A stretch of DNA of 64,000 nucleotides from Picochlorum sp. 'celeri' (taxonomy: Eukaryota > Chlorophyta > Trebouxiophyceae), in contig JAACMV010000021.1 in the NCBI GenBank assembly GCA_010909725.1, positions 165,497-229,496 of the forward strand, read 5' to 3'. The notes beneath the pieces are model-generated. The model did no database searches. It saw nothing but the letters and a program-made list of their open reading frames with translations, and was not told where the DNA came from. This document shows positions 41,946 to 52,992 of this stretch, piece by piece. The translations under genes and the position numbers were made by a program. Each line of letters begins with the position of its first letter. Positions within the stretch are counted from its first letter, which is position 1.

Positions 41946-43639
41946 ATGGCTGACACGCAGAAGCAGGGAGACGGTGGTCCCTCTGAACACGACATGTTGC
42001 TGGATGCGGCTGCCGTCTTGGCTGAAAAAGCAGCTGCACCAGAGGAAGAGAAAAAAGAAGAGCATGAGATGTCTGTGGATGCTGTATGGATTGGTGACGG
42101 GGTTATCAAGGAGGAACAGTTTGGCAAGCACATGACGTGTTACAGGGGATTTGAGAGGAGGGATGTGGGCCAGGTCTTGGTGGGGGATTGCGTCTATTTG
42201 TTGCCTGCAGAACCTCATTTACCAAAGTTTATTGCCCAGATAAAAGATTTGTTTGATGCCGAAGACGGGAAAAAGATGGCATCTTTCTATTGGTATTTCA
42301 GGCCAGAGGAGATTGAGATTGATGCCAAGTTGCCTATTTTTGATAAAGAAGTGTTTGCTGGCGATGAGGTGGCCTCATATCCTTTGGATTTGGTATGTGG
42401 TAGATGTGATATTTTGGACCCAAAAGCCTACTTGGGAAAGAGGAAGAGGGGGATTGATGCGTCCATGGACCATGTGTTTGTGTGTTCTCGCAAGTATGTG
42501 CCTGAGGAGGGACGGGTGGTTCCTATCGAAGGGAAGGAAGATGCCGTCTCCGAATATGACAGGCACCATATTCTTGTGAATAAGAAGGTTGAAGAGAATC
42601 CAGCAGTTGCTGGGAAGAAGGTTGCAGGTAGTGACTCGAAGACTCCAAAGCGTGCACCTCGACGCAAGAGAAAGGAACCCGAGCAGTACTCTCCAGAAAG
42701 ACCAGTCATCAAAACGACGCGAGGAAGAGTGGTGAACCCGCCAAGGACGTCCTTGTCGTACAGAAATTTGGATGACAATCAATTGGAAGTGCAGATGGAG
42801 GCGCAAAATAAGCCTCAGAAATCAAAGTATGGCAGATGGACAGAGGAGCGATATGACGCAGCTCAGGCTTCCTTGGTGAAGATATTGAAAGCTCTTGGGG
42901 CGAACAATCCCCACAAAGCAATCTTACGTCCCCTTTTGCGAGAAGAAGCACGAAAGGCGATTGGTGACACTGGTCTGTTGGATCACTTGCTCAAGCATCT
43001 TGCCGATCAAGTTGTGTCACCTGTTGGTGAACGTTTGCGTCGCCGGCATAACAGAGAGGGTCATATGGAATACTGGTTGCAGGATCCACAAGATGCTGTC
43101 AAGGAGGAAAAGATGCTCCATGAAGAAATGACAGCATTGACAGCTGAGTTGAGAGAGATCAGAGAGGCACGGAATCTCATACAAACGGTTAGGAATGAGG
43201 CTGCAGATGCCATCCAAACCATGAAAGTGTTCACCAATAATGCAGATGTGGCAGAGGCGCCAATGGCCAGTCCTGTAGCAATGCCTGAGGAAATAAACCT
43301 GTCGTTGAGAAGAATGGCGGCAATGTTGGACCGCATTGTCTACGATTTTGGCATGCTGAGAAACAGGGTGGATTCCATGGCCATGGATCTTGCTCGTCAT
43401 GAAGGAATGCAGCAAAATCTGGAAAAGTGGGCTACTGAGATGTCAGCACGACTAGAATCAATCACACATCTCAACAACCACACACGGTATGTCTGATATG
43501 CATCACAATGACTTCTCATACAATGCTGCTGCTGATGTATGTTGATACACTAATGTGCAGAGACACTACATCCCTGAGTAAGGAGAAAGAACAAGTACAA
43601 GAGGACAATCACAGTGGAAAAAAGGACCAACAAGCATAA
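41946..43639 (+). CDS. BAH + DYAD-domain protein (AMEIOTIC1/SWITCH1-like)
   Basis: Two exons, 41946-43486 and 43561-43639, with a 74-nt intron (GTATGT donor, TGTGCAG acceptor, phase 2), give 539 aa. Residues about 65-200 fit a BAH chromatin-reading domain (VLVGDCVYLLPAE, ASFYWYFRPEEIEI, FVCSRKYVPEEG). A basic AT-hook-like stretch (KRAPRRKRKEPEQ, TTRGRVVNPPR) follows. Residues about 300-380 match the plant DYAD/SWI1/AM1 core: GRWTEERYDAAQASLVKIL, EEARKAIGDTGLLDHLLKH, and HMEYWL. The C terminus is coiled coil. In land plants AM1/SWI1 controls meiotic entry and sister chromatid cohesion. The nuclear role here is inference. Confidence 0.85.
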
Positions 43640-43643
43640 TCAA

Positions 43644-44264
43644 TCAAGTACGCTCATGAATAATCAGCTCATCCAGCTTCCAGTCCTCGAAACTACTGTC
43701 AGGAAGATATCGCCTGATTATGAATGGAATTTTCTTCTCTCTAAGCTCTTTATATGCAATTTCTAACGGATCAGTCTCCCCTTCAACTTCCACCATGGGA
43801 GGTGCATTCATACTAAGCTGCAGTGCTCTGGTACCCAACACCCTAGCCTTCTCATACTTTGTCAAATATCGCGTGGTAATTCTCACTGCATTCCCTTGAC
43901 CTTGCCCTTCTTCAGTTAATACGTCAACCTCCACACCTATAGGTCACAACGTGACAAACTCGTCAGTCGCATACATGCACAATGCCCCATAATCACGTGG
44001 AGCAATGCGACCCTCAAATGACGTACCATCGGCAGCTGCAGCAGCGTCTACATCAATATCATCTTCATCCATCTCATCCTCTCCCCATTGAGGATCTTTG
44101 ACGGCCTCGTCTTCGAAATCATCTCCGTCAAACCTGCACGAGAGAAAACACACACCCATCAGTCCTGTTATGCTTGCAAACCAGTTCTTCTATATGAAAA
44201 TATCATAATTAATGGGTGAATGAAGGACGTACACATCGCCTCCTGCGTCTGCAAAATCTTCCAT
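43644..44264 (-). CDS. RPB6: RNA polymerase I/II/III shared subunit RPABC2 (RPB6)
   Basis: Three exons, 44264-44233, 44133-44027 and 43936-43644, with introns of 99 and 90 nt (both GTACGT donors; phases 2 and 1), code 143 aa. The N terminus is acidic ([22 protein letters not shown]), as in all eukaryotic RPB6. The conserved core reads [21 protein letters not shown], given here as [15 protein letters not shown] plus LGTRAL, followed by [16 protein letters not shown] and [11 protein letters not shown]. It stabilises the clamp of all three nuclear RNA polymerases. The stop is 4 bp from the stop of the convergent DYAD gene. Exon 1 and its promoter are duplicated at 47.85 kb. Confidence 0.95.
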
Positions 44265-45933
44265 GCTTCCTTTTCAGAAAGACGCGTCTTGACTCGCCGT
44301 GTATTGCCGTATTATAATACCTACTATAATTATATATAAATTACTCGTGCTGGAGGAGGGTCAGGGGCTCAGTTTCTTGCCCAAGTCCATCATCAGAACC
44401 ATCCGGGTTTTCATGTGGGCAGAACCCAGTGTGAGGAACAAAATGGCCATCTGCAATCTCACGCTCGACCAATGCCCTCAGGTGATCCATATAACTAGCA
44501 CCTCTTCTTTTGGCGAGAACAAATGTGTTTGCTGCCTTTGTTTTCACGTGTGGAACGTGGATGACGTATCCAAATGGATGGACATGGAAGGTGAACCCCT
44601 CCCCTCGAAGCTGATTAATGAATGCAATCTTATTCCCTCCATATCCAACGAATCTCTCATCGCACCAAGGCAACACTTTTTTATTCAGCACCAAAAATGG
44701 TTCGTATTTGGGCTGATAGAATGCCCTGTACGTCATCGGAGCCTCCAACATAATCCACTTGGATGTGTTGGTGGGACCATGGCCCCATGGAGCATCTTGG
44801 CCATTGAAGGCATCTACCTGGCCTGAGAGGTACTTTTCTCTCATGACACTCTTTCCAGCAATTGCCATGTTTCGAGCAAAATTCTGGCCCATGATGAGAT
44901 CCTGATTTCTTTTGGTTATTTCAAACGCAGGAAGGACCAGGGCCTTTTTCTGGGATGTCAATTCTACCAATTGATTGTACACGGTTGGGTCTCTATATCC
45001 TGGGGCCTCCATACCCAGGCCTGCACAGGCAACAAAATCAACATCCAGCATGAATATCACCTCTGTTTCTGCCAACTTGATTGCCCTATTTCTCAAGGCA
45101 TTGATGGGGTATTCCTCTGGATCAAGGGGATCGAGAAATTGGCCCACAAGTTCAATGGTTAAAACACATGAAGCTGTCTTCTCCATAAAGTAGTGGAAGG
45201 CATCAATCCCCCGAATGGCGTCGTCCAAGGTTGTATTTGGGTATGTTGGTATGATGGTGGTATCCTCAGGACTCTTTTTGTACAGAGGAATGTACACGAT
45301 GGCGACAAGGGGGTCGTTCCACGAGTAACACTGGTTTTCCAACATTTTCAATCGATCGTCAGAAAGCTGGGTCATCAGGGTAATGCTCTCCCTAGGCCTC
45401 GTCTTTTTACTCTTCCAGGTCTGCACAGAAACTAAACGAGGCACGTCTTCATCATAATAGCACGGAACGTCAGGTTTTGGACGAGGAGGAGGGGAAAGAT
45501 CCTGTTCCTCCTCCTCAACCACCGGCACCAGCTTCTCAGCAGACGTCTCCTCCTCTTCCTGCAGCAGCAGTCTGTGGGCGACGCCCTCCATTCCTTGACC
45601 ATAGATCATCTGATCTATTTTGTTTGTGCTAGAAGCACCATTCAGGCCCTGCATACGGACATGTTGGCGAGAATTCGTGTCAAGTTGGCCTGGGCAGTGC
45701 ACGAGTCGGTTGTCGTCAGAACAAGTGTTACTCAACGTACCACGCAGAGACTCAAAACGATGCAAAGAAATACTCTTTTCATCATTTAATATCGTATTGG
45801 CACTATATGTGCATAATGGGGCTTTTATCTATCAATGACGGACGAAGCGATCTGCAGTCGTCCTCTACTGTCTGTTAGCACCTTAAGACTGCGGCATTAC
45901 CGATCTAACATCATTCTGTTTCTATTTATTTTA
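44150..45933. repeat. segmental duplication, copy A (1,784 bp)
   Basis: Matches 47764-49547 in direct orientation at a constant offset of 3,614 bp with no gaps seen. It contains the 5' end of RPB6 (part of intron 1, exon 1, promoter) and the whole GT49 gene. Confidence 0.95.
44341..45654 (-). CDS. GT49 (LARGE/B4GAT1-like) glycosyltransferase, copy A, start codon altered
   Basis: The frame is open from the position matching the start of copy B to the stop at 44341, but the ATG used by copy B is ATA here (base 45826 differs). The first in-frame ATG is at 45654, giving 437 aa. The GT49 fold is clear: AIKLAETEVIFMLDVDF holds the D-x-D metal site, followed by LPWCDERFVGYGGNKIAFIN and VHPFGYVIHVPH. 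These enzymes add glucuronic acid or related sugars to glycans in the Golgi. An acidic, Pro-rich linker precedes the domain. No N-terminal membrane anchor is visible, so an upstream exon may be missing from the model. Confidence 0.75.
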   Translation of the reverse strand: MQGLNGASSTNKIDQMIYGQGMEGVAHRLLLQEEEETSAEKLVPVVEEEEQDLSPPPRPKPDVPCYYDEDVPRLVSVQTWKSKKTRPRESITLMTQLSDDRLKMLENQCYSWNDPLVAIVYIPLYKKSPEDTTIIPTYPNTTLDDAIRGIDAFHYFMEKTASCVLTIELVGQFLDPLDPEEYPINALRNRAIKLAETEVIFMLDVDFVACAGLGMEAPGYRDPTVYNQLVELTSQKKALVLPAFEITKRNQDLIMGQNFARNMAIAGKSVMREKYLSGQVDAFNGQDAPWGHGPTNTSKWIMLEAPMTYRAFYQPKYEPFLVLNKKVLPWCDERFVGYGGNKIAFINQLRGEGFTFHVHPFGYVIHVPHVKTKAANTFVLAKRRGASYMDHLRALVEREIADGHFVPHTGFCPHENPDGSDDGLGQETEPLTLLQHE

Positions 45934-46217
45934 AATAAATAACAGCAGAACTAGTACTTTTTGCCCGTGGCTTCGCCACTTGCCGAATCTCAATGGTGCC
46001 ATTTCACGCCATTGCGCTCAATATTGATGGTACCGAAATTTTCGGCCCGAAAACCTGGACTCAAGTCAAGTTTGCAATTCATTGGCACTCAGATTGATCA
46101 ATCATGAGGCATTCACGACCAAAGTCCGATGATCGGAAAGCATTTACGTGGCTCCAGTGACACTATTCGCACATATATATTGGCACAGCAATCAGATTGG
46201 ATCTATATATTCTACCT

Positions 46218-46240
46218 CCTGCTGCTGCTGCTGCTGCTGC
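46218..46240. repeat. CTG microsatellite
   Basis: About seven to eight CTG units in the spacer. Confidence 0.8.
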
Positions 46241-47577
46241 CTCGGAAAGACATCACGGTACACGACATTTGAAAAAGGATACGGGTCTTCTTTGTGAGGA
46301 ACTGAAAAGAACCCTTTTTATTCCCAGTCAAGAGCTTCACTTTGATCACATTGGTCCCCAAGTCAAGAACCACCATCCTTGTGTCATTTGTATTGCTATA
46401 GGTTTTGCCCACCTTCCAATCTTTGTGGATTCATGGCACTGTGGCCTATGGTATATGTATCATTCTTTTAAACTCGGTTTTAAAGAATATGCTATTCGCG
46501 AAGCGTAGTCGAACCTCTGAAAGGATACAGATGACTGGATTGACTTGCAAGTTGACTTTCAGAGTTCTGAGACTTTAAAGTTAGGGGAAGCGCCCTCAGA
46601 CTTGTGATTGCAGCATGAGGCAGCACTGCGTCGTACAATGGCTTGGTAGAGGACATGCAATCCATCCAGATCATGCCACAATATTACGCATTAATGATGG
46701 GTGCTACGCCCTTGCAATGGGGCCACGCGACCGCACAGGGGCTCTAAAACTCCCAGTCAGCCAAATACGTTATGCGTAATGAAGTAATAAATAGAACGAT
46801 GGGCATCCAGATCCTCCAAAGAGGACCCACGTATGGCAGGGTGCCTCGATCGAGAACAAATTCGAATACCATTCCGGTTTTGGGCAAGTTTCTATGCGAT
46901 CCCTGCATGGAAAGCCTTGTCTCCCAGCAGGTCTGGTCGTATTAAAATAGAAGTTTCTATTGAGATGGAGAAAGAGGCGTAAGGACCCCGCAAGGCCTCA
47001 CGAAAGCCGAAAAACGTGAATTTAATCGCTTCGCGCACAGGCCTCTATATCATTTCCCGCCCCATTAAGTGGAAGTTTCGACATATTTTACGTTGTTTCT
47101 AATTTTAGCGTCTTTTTGTATGTATGTATGATTTTACATCAATTTTTTTGGCTTCTTTTCTGTAAGGCCGCTCTTAATTGATTCCGTGGTTCCCGTCTAG
47201 GTGATTCTCAGAATCCAGTACTGGATTTGCCTTGGCCAAGGCTGGTCTGGTCAACATCACAGTCAGACCTCTGTCAACCTCGTTCTATTCGAGCATGTGT
47301 AGATACAATGGCTCCTCATAGCTCTTTCTTCTCTTTTGGAGCCTTACAGAGTCTATGAGGTCAATTGCACAATTTGAATTTGGCCGACTGGGTAGTCATG
47401 GCTAGATCCAGTCCACGGCGATCAACGATGGTCCATGATCGAGTTTGGTCCCCAAAGCCCGTCAATCGACTCTTTCTTTGACGAGATCTATCGCATGGTG
47501 GCCTCGAAAAGTGCAAATTCTTCACGAGTGAGGAGATTGGCGGCAGTATATTTTTTTGGGCTCAGGGCTTTTGATAG

Positions 47578-47674
47578 TGGCATATTTCCGGATTTTTAAT
47601 GCCAAATTCAGTCTCACCATATTTCGTTTGTTAAATATGCCATCAAAATATGCCATTTCGTACTAAATATGCCA
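47578..47674. repeat. cluster of AAATATGCCA repeats, three direct and one inverted
   Basis: Direct copies at 47633-47642, 47646-47655 and 47665-47674; the reverse complement TGGCATATTT is at 47578-47587. Function unknown; could be a protein-binding cluster or the edge of a mobile element. Confidence 0.7.
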
Positions 47675-47846
47675 AGTTTGGCCATTCATACGCTGGCTGT
47701 AGATGGTACTACAGCATTTCAGCAGTCAAACTTTGAAAGAAGTCAGACTGCAAAGGCATCGATACACACCCATCAGTTCTGTCATGGTTGCTAACCAGTC
47801 CTTATACATAAAAGGATCATAATTAATGGGCGAATGAAGGACGTAC

Positions 47847-47878
47847 ACATCGCCTCCTGCGTCTGCAAAATCTTCCAT
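47847..47878 (-). pseudogene. orphan duplicate of RPB6 exon 1
   Basis: The 32-nt first exon of RPB6, its ATG and GTACGT donor are present, with the upstream promoter sequence, but exons 2 and 3 are absent. It can start a transcript but not make RPB6. Confidence 0.85.
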
Positions 47879-47954
47879 GCTTCCTTCTCAGAAAGAGGCG
47901 TCTTGACTCGCCGTGTATTGCCGTATTATAATACCTACTATAATTATATATAAA

Positions 47955-49442
47955 TTACTCGTGCTGGAGGAGGGTCAGGGGCTCAGTTTCTTGCCCAGGT
48001 GCATCATCAGAGCCATCCGGGTTTTCATGTGGGCAGAACCCAGTGTGAGGAACAAAATGGCCTTCTGCAATCTCGCGCTCGACCAATGCTCTCAGGTGAT
48101 CCATATCACTAGCACCTCTTCTTTTGGCAAGAACAAATGTGTTTGATGCTTTTGTTTTCACGTGTGGAACGTGGATGACGTATCCAAATGGATGGACATG
48201 GAAGGTGAACCCCTCCCCTCGAAGCTGATTAATGAACGCAATCTTATTCCCTCCATATCCAACGAATCTTTCATCGCACCAAGGCAACACTTTTTTATTC
48301 AGCACCAAATATGGTTCGTATTTGGGCTGATAGAATGCCCTATACGTCATCGGAGCCTCCAACATAATCCACTTGGATGTGTTGGTGGGACCATGGCCCC
48401 AAGGAGCATCTTGGCCACTGAAGGCATCTACCTGGCCTGAGAGGTACTTTTCTCTCATGACACTCTTTCCAGCAATTGCCATGTTTCGAGCAAAATTCTG
48501 GCCCATGATGAGATCCTGATTTCTTTTGGTTATTTCAAACGCAGGAAGGACCAGGGCCTTTTTCTGGGATGTCAATTCTACCAATTGATTGTACACGGTT
48601 GGGTCTCTATATCCTGGGGCCTCCATACCCAGGCCTGCACAGGCAACAAAATCAACATCCAGCATGAATATCACCTCTGTTTCTGCCAACTTGATTGCCC
48701 TATTTCTCAAGGCATTGATGGGGTATTCCTCTGGATCAAGGGGATCGAGAAATTGGCCCACAAGTTCAATGGTTAAAACACATGAAGCTGTCTTCTCCAT
48801 AAAGTAGTGGAAGGCATCAATCCCCCGAATGGCGTCGTCCAAGGTTGTATTTGGGTATGTTGGTATGATGGTGGTATCCTCAGGACTCTTTTTGTACAGA
48901 GGAATGTACACGATGGCGACAAGGGGGTCGTTCCACGAGTAACACTGGTTTTCCAACATTTTCAATCGATCGTCAGAAAGCTGGGTCATCAGGGTAATGC
49001 TCTCCCTAGGCCTCGTCTTTTTACTCTTCCAGGTCTGCACAGAAACTAAACGAGGCACGTCTTCATCATAATAGCACGGAACGTCAGGTTTTGGACGAGG
49101 AGGAGGGGAAAGATCCTGTTCCTCCTCCTCAACCACCGGCACCAGCTTCTCAGCAGACGTCTCCTCCTCTTCCTGCAGCAGCAGTCTGTGGGCGACGCCC
49201 TCCATTCCTTGACCATAGATCATCTGATCTATTTTGTTTGTGCTAGAAGCACCATTCAGGCCCTGCATACGGACATGTTGGCGAGAATTCGTGTCAAGTT
49301 GGCCTGGGCAGTGCACGAGTCGGTTGTCGTCAGAACAAGTGTTACTCAACGTACCACGCAGAGACTCAAAACGATGCAAAGAAATACTCTTTTCATCATT
49401 TAATATCGTATTGGCACTATATGTGCATAATGGGGCCTTCAT
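47955..49442 (-). CDS. GT49 (LARGE/B4GAT1-like) glycosyltransferase, copy B
   Basis: A 495-aa frame from ATG 49442. The sequence is identical to copy A over the N-terminal two thirds, with six substitutions in the C-terminal part (for example Ser for Asn in DAFSGQDAP and Tyr for Phe in KYEPYLVLN). D-x-D (FMLDVDF), LPWCDERFVGYGG and HVHPFGYVIHVPH are all intact. Expected role: transfer of a sugar such as GlcA from a UDP-sugar to a glycan in the Golgi lumen. The first 110 residues are Ser-, Glu- and Pro-rich and have no clear membrane helix, which is odd for a Golgi enzyme; an unseen upstream exon could supply it. Confidence 0.82.
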   Translation of the reverse strand: MKAPLCTYSANTILNDEKSISLHRFESLRGTLSNTCSDDNRLVHCPGQLDTNSRQHVRMQGLNGASSTNKIDQMIYGQGMEGVAHRLLLQEEEETSAEKLVPVVEEEEQDLSPPPRPKPDVPCYYDEDVPRLVSVQTWKSKKTRPRESITLMTQLSDDRLKMLENQCYSWNDPLVAIVYIPLYKKSPEDTTIIPTYPNTTLDDAIRGIDAFHYFMEKTASCVLTIELVGQFLDPLDPEEYPINALRNRAIKLAETEVIFMLDVDFVACAGLGMEAPGYRDPTVYNQLVELTSQKKALVLPAFEITKRNQDLIMGQNFARNMAIAGKSVMREKYLSGQVDAFSGQDAPWGHGPTNTSKWIMLEAPMTYRAFYQPKYEPYLVLNKKVLPWCDERFVGYGGNKIAFINQLRGEGFTFHVHPFGYVIHVPHVKTKASNTFVLAKRRGASDMDHLRALVEREIAEGHFVPHTGFCPHENPDGSDDAPGQETEPLTLLQHE

Positions 49443-49710
49443 CTATCAATGACGGACGAAGCGATCTGCAGTCGTCCTCTACTGTCTGTTACCACCTTAA
49501 AACTGCGGCATTACCCATCTAGTATCATTCTGTTTCTATTTATTTTACTTGGTGCCACAAAAAATGGCTAAAGAAATAATTAATTGTATCGAATTGGCGC
49601 CAAGGTGGCAGACTGACGGTCAGTCTGCCACGTCAGACGTCTTACACACTTGCATACTTGATGATGATTATCATGATAAGAGATTGATAAAAATGAATTA
49701 ACGACGTTGT

Positions 49711-52693
49711 TTATCCGAGTTTCATAGTAGCCATCTCCTCTGCCAATTTGATAGCATCGGGGATAGCCTCCTTCTTTGGTCCCATTCCCTGGGCACTGGT
49801 GGGCTTGCCTCCTCCCTTGCCGTCCATGGCAGCGAGTGCCTCTTTGACCCATGCTCCAGCAGGCAGGGTTGCGGACATCTCTTTTGGAACAGAAGCGACA
49901 GCCATGGCTTTATCTGGACCTTCTGAGAAGAGCATGACTGGCATACTTGGGTACTCTTTGTGGATGGCGTGGCCAGCTTCTTGCAAGGCTTTGGCATCCA
50001 GCCCGACGCCTTCCACTTGCATGATGAGTTGCTTCTTGCCTGCCTCGGAAGCTTCTGTAGCAGCTTTGAGAGCTGCTTCGACAGCTTTCGCTTTGTTTGC
50101 GGCAGCGACCCTCTTCTGCTCTTCGAAGGCTTTTTTGGACAGTGTTTCCAAGCTTGATCTCAGGTTGGCCTTGACAGATGCAGAAATTACTGCAGCGTCA
50201 ATCTCAAGCTTGAGCTCTGTGTTCAGATTGCCAATTTCAGATGCAGGTAATGCAAGGGCATCCTCCATCTTCTTTGCGAGTGCATTCCCAGCGTCGATGG
50301 CATCCTTGGCATCCTGTCCAGTCACAGCCACAATGCGCCTCACACCCTTTGCAATTCCCTCCTCAGAAATCAACGCGAATTCCGTGGCTTCGGATGTATT
50401 TGAAAGATGAGTTCCTCCACAGAATTCAATGGCAAATTCTGTGTTCTCGGAGTCTCCTGCGAGCAAATCATCCACAGGCTTGCCCACAGAGACGACACGA
50501 ACAGGGTCTGGATATACCTCACCAAATACAGCTCGAAGACCATTTATTTCCTTCGCTTGAGCGAGAGGTACATCTTTAGCATACACATCTCTTGGAGAAG
50601 ATACAAAATCGCAGCAAATCGATTCAATCTCTGCAAGTTTGTCAGCAGGAACAGCACCATTGTTTGTGAAATCAAACCTCAACTTGTCAGGCATAACAAT
50701 AGATCCCCTCTGCTCCACGTGATCTCCCAAAACCTGTCGCAACGCATAGTTAAGAATATGAGTGAACGTATGGTTGGGTGCTATACGACTTCTCCTGTCA
50801 TAATCAACATCCATGGTAACAGAGTCGCCTGTCGCAACCACACTGTCCCCTGCCTTGGTGTGATGAAGCACATACCCGGCAGCAACAATCACATCTTCAA
50901 TGCCAAGAGTAGCATTAGAAGACGTGATGGTACCTGTATCGGCAACCTGACCACCAGCTTCTGCGTAGAATGGCGTCTTGTTCATCACCAACCCAATTGG
51001 CTCACCAACTGGGACATCCTTGGTGCTGTCAACGAATCCATCTCTGGTCAAAATTGCCTGTACCTGTCCCTCAATGCTTCCTTTCTGATATTTGAAGGAA
51101 TCATCCGTAAGGCTGATGCCATTGGAGGTCAACCACGCAGTAGCCTCTGCTTCAAACTTGAGAGCCCCAGCACCTCCCTTTTTGGCAGATGCTCGACTGA
51201 GCTCCTTTGCCTCTTCCAAAGCCACCTCAAACCCTTTCATATCCACACTCATTCCAGATTCTTCAGCCATCAATTGTGTCAAATCCGGTGGGAAACCAAA
51301 CGTATCCCAAAGAACAAATGCATCCTTCCCACTGATCTGATCTCCCTGGGTTGAGCTTGCAAACTTTTTAAACTGCTCAATACCTCGCACGAGTGTCTTG
51401 GAGAATGAAGCTTCTTCCTCTCGAATCACTTCGCGAATATATTCCTTCTTCTCGACCAATTCGGGATACGTACCACCCAGCACCTCCACGACGACATCCA
51501 CAAGGCTGGAGAAGAACCCTTCTGGCCCACCCAATGTCTGTCGACCATACCGAACAGCACGCCTCAACACACGCCTCAACACATACTCTCGTCCCTCATT
51601 TCCTGGCCTAGCACCATCCGCAATTGCAAAGCACAAGGTACGAATATGATCCGCCACAACCCTGTATGCCATATCCTTGTTGTTCACATCATCCTTTCCA
51701 ATCTTATCCGTATATGGCTCCGCATGACCAGTCGCCTTTTGAATAGCTTCAAAAATAGGAATGAAAAGATCCGTAGCGTAATTACTCCTCTTCCCCTGCA
51801 AAATACTCGTCACACGCTCCAACCCAGCCCCAGTATCAACATGCTTGGCAGGCAATGTCTTCAACTCCCCATCTGCCTCCCTATTGAACTGAATAAACAC
51901 AATATTCCAAATCTCCAACACATCAGGATCATCCATATTCACCAACTCTGGCACCTCTCGCCCTCCAATACGATCGAAATGAATCTCAGAAGAAGGCCCA
52001 CATGGACCCTGCTCTCCCATCTCCCAGAAATTATCCTTTGCCCCGAAAGGCAACACCCTATGCTCTGGAAGATACTTCAACCAAATATCCCTCGATTCCG
52101 TATCCGCTGGAAGCCCCAACGCCTCATCACCGCCAAAATAGGACGCATACAACTGCTCCTTAGGCAACTTGTACACCCCAGTCAACAACTCCCATGCCAT
52201 ACCAATCGCCTCTTCCTTGAAATAATCTCCAAACGACCAGTTCCCCATCATCTCGAAGAATGTATGGTGATAATTGTCCTTACCCACATCGTCAAGATCA
52301 TTATGTTTTCCTCCAGCACGAATACACTTTTGAGTATTACAAGCCCTCTTCAACTTGGACAAATCGCTGTTTGGATCCACCGTTCCCAGAAAAATTGGCT
52401 TATACTGGTTCATCCCTGTCCATATATCACATATATCAGCAAATTCGCATCACATCTGGATCAAAGGCAACACACGTACCAGCATTGGCAAACAACAGCG
52501 TGGGATCATTGATAGGAACAACGCTCGAACTGGGCCAATTCACGTGATTTTTTGATTTAAAGTATTCAATAAAACTGGTTCTAACCTGATCCCCAGTCCA
52601 ATTCGTTGCAGCCATTTTCACAGCAGTTCTGGGGTGTGCGCTACTCAAATTACCCATTCGTCCACGGATGTGCGCAGATATACACAATCGCAT
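49711..52693 (-). CDS. alanyl-tRNA synthetase, possibly dual targeted
   Basis: Two exons, 52693-52480 and 52415-49711, with a 64-nt intron (GTACGT donor, GGACAG acceptor, phase 1). The upstream ATG 52693 gives 972 aa; ATG 52615 gives 946 aa and the usual cytosolic N terminus ([19 protein letters not shown]). The class II core shows [18 protein letters not shown], then [20 protein letters not shown] and GAGLERV. The editing domain has [12 protein letters not shown] and [11 protein letters not shown], and the C-Ala domain follows. The extra 26 residues of the long form are basic and Ser/Arg-rich with no acidic residue, as in a mitochondrial leader. It charges tRNA-Ala and removes mischarged Ser or Gly. 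Confidence 0.95.
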
Positions 52694-52992
52694 CAATCAA
52701 AGGTATACTATGTGTATCTGACAGATTAAAAGTATTTACAATGCACAAGAGTGTGGTTGGTAGTCTTTCATGAGATCTACTAGATGTCTGTCTCTCATGC
52801 CTAGGAGAGACCTCTCTCCACATACATCCATGGCCATGGCATCACAGTAGCAGGTATACGGCTTCTACTCTTGTTACATTGTGGACTAGTCGTAGTAGTA
52901 ATGTACAATGAAAAATGAAGGAACAAAACTTGATAGCAAAGTAGCATTGCGATGAAGATGGTAATCATAATAATACAAGGGATTTGTTTGTT

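Larger units (their letters stand above)
45934..47763. other. 1.83-kb gene-poor spacer between the duplicated copies
   Basis: No frame here looks like a protein. It holds a CTG repeat (46218-46240) and the AAATATGCCA repeats at 47.6 kb. It may be remnant mobile DNA, but I see no transposase fragment or terminal inverted repeat. Confidence 0.45.
47764..49547. repeat. segmental duplication, copy B (1,784 bp)
   Basis: Direct copy of 44150-45933. Its left breakpoint falls inside RPB6 intron 1, 17 bp short of the exon 2 acceptor, which identifies copy A as the original location of the RPB6 part. Confidence 0.95.

Noticed and set aside
44341..45765. Treating GT49 copy A as a pseudogene
   Set aside because: The reading frame and all motifs are intact; only the presumed start codon differs, and another start is available.
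45934..47763. Transposon between the duplicated copies
   Set aside because: No transposase or reverse transcriptase fragment, target-site duplication or long terminal repeat could be identified by reading.
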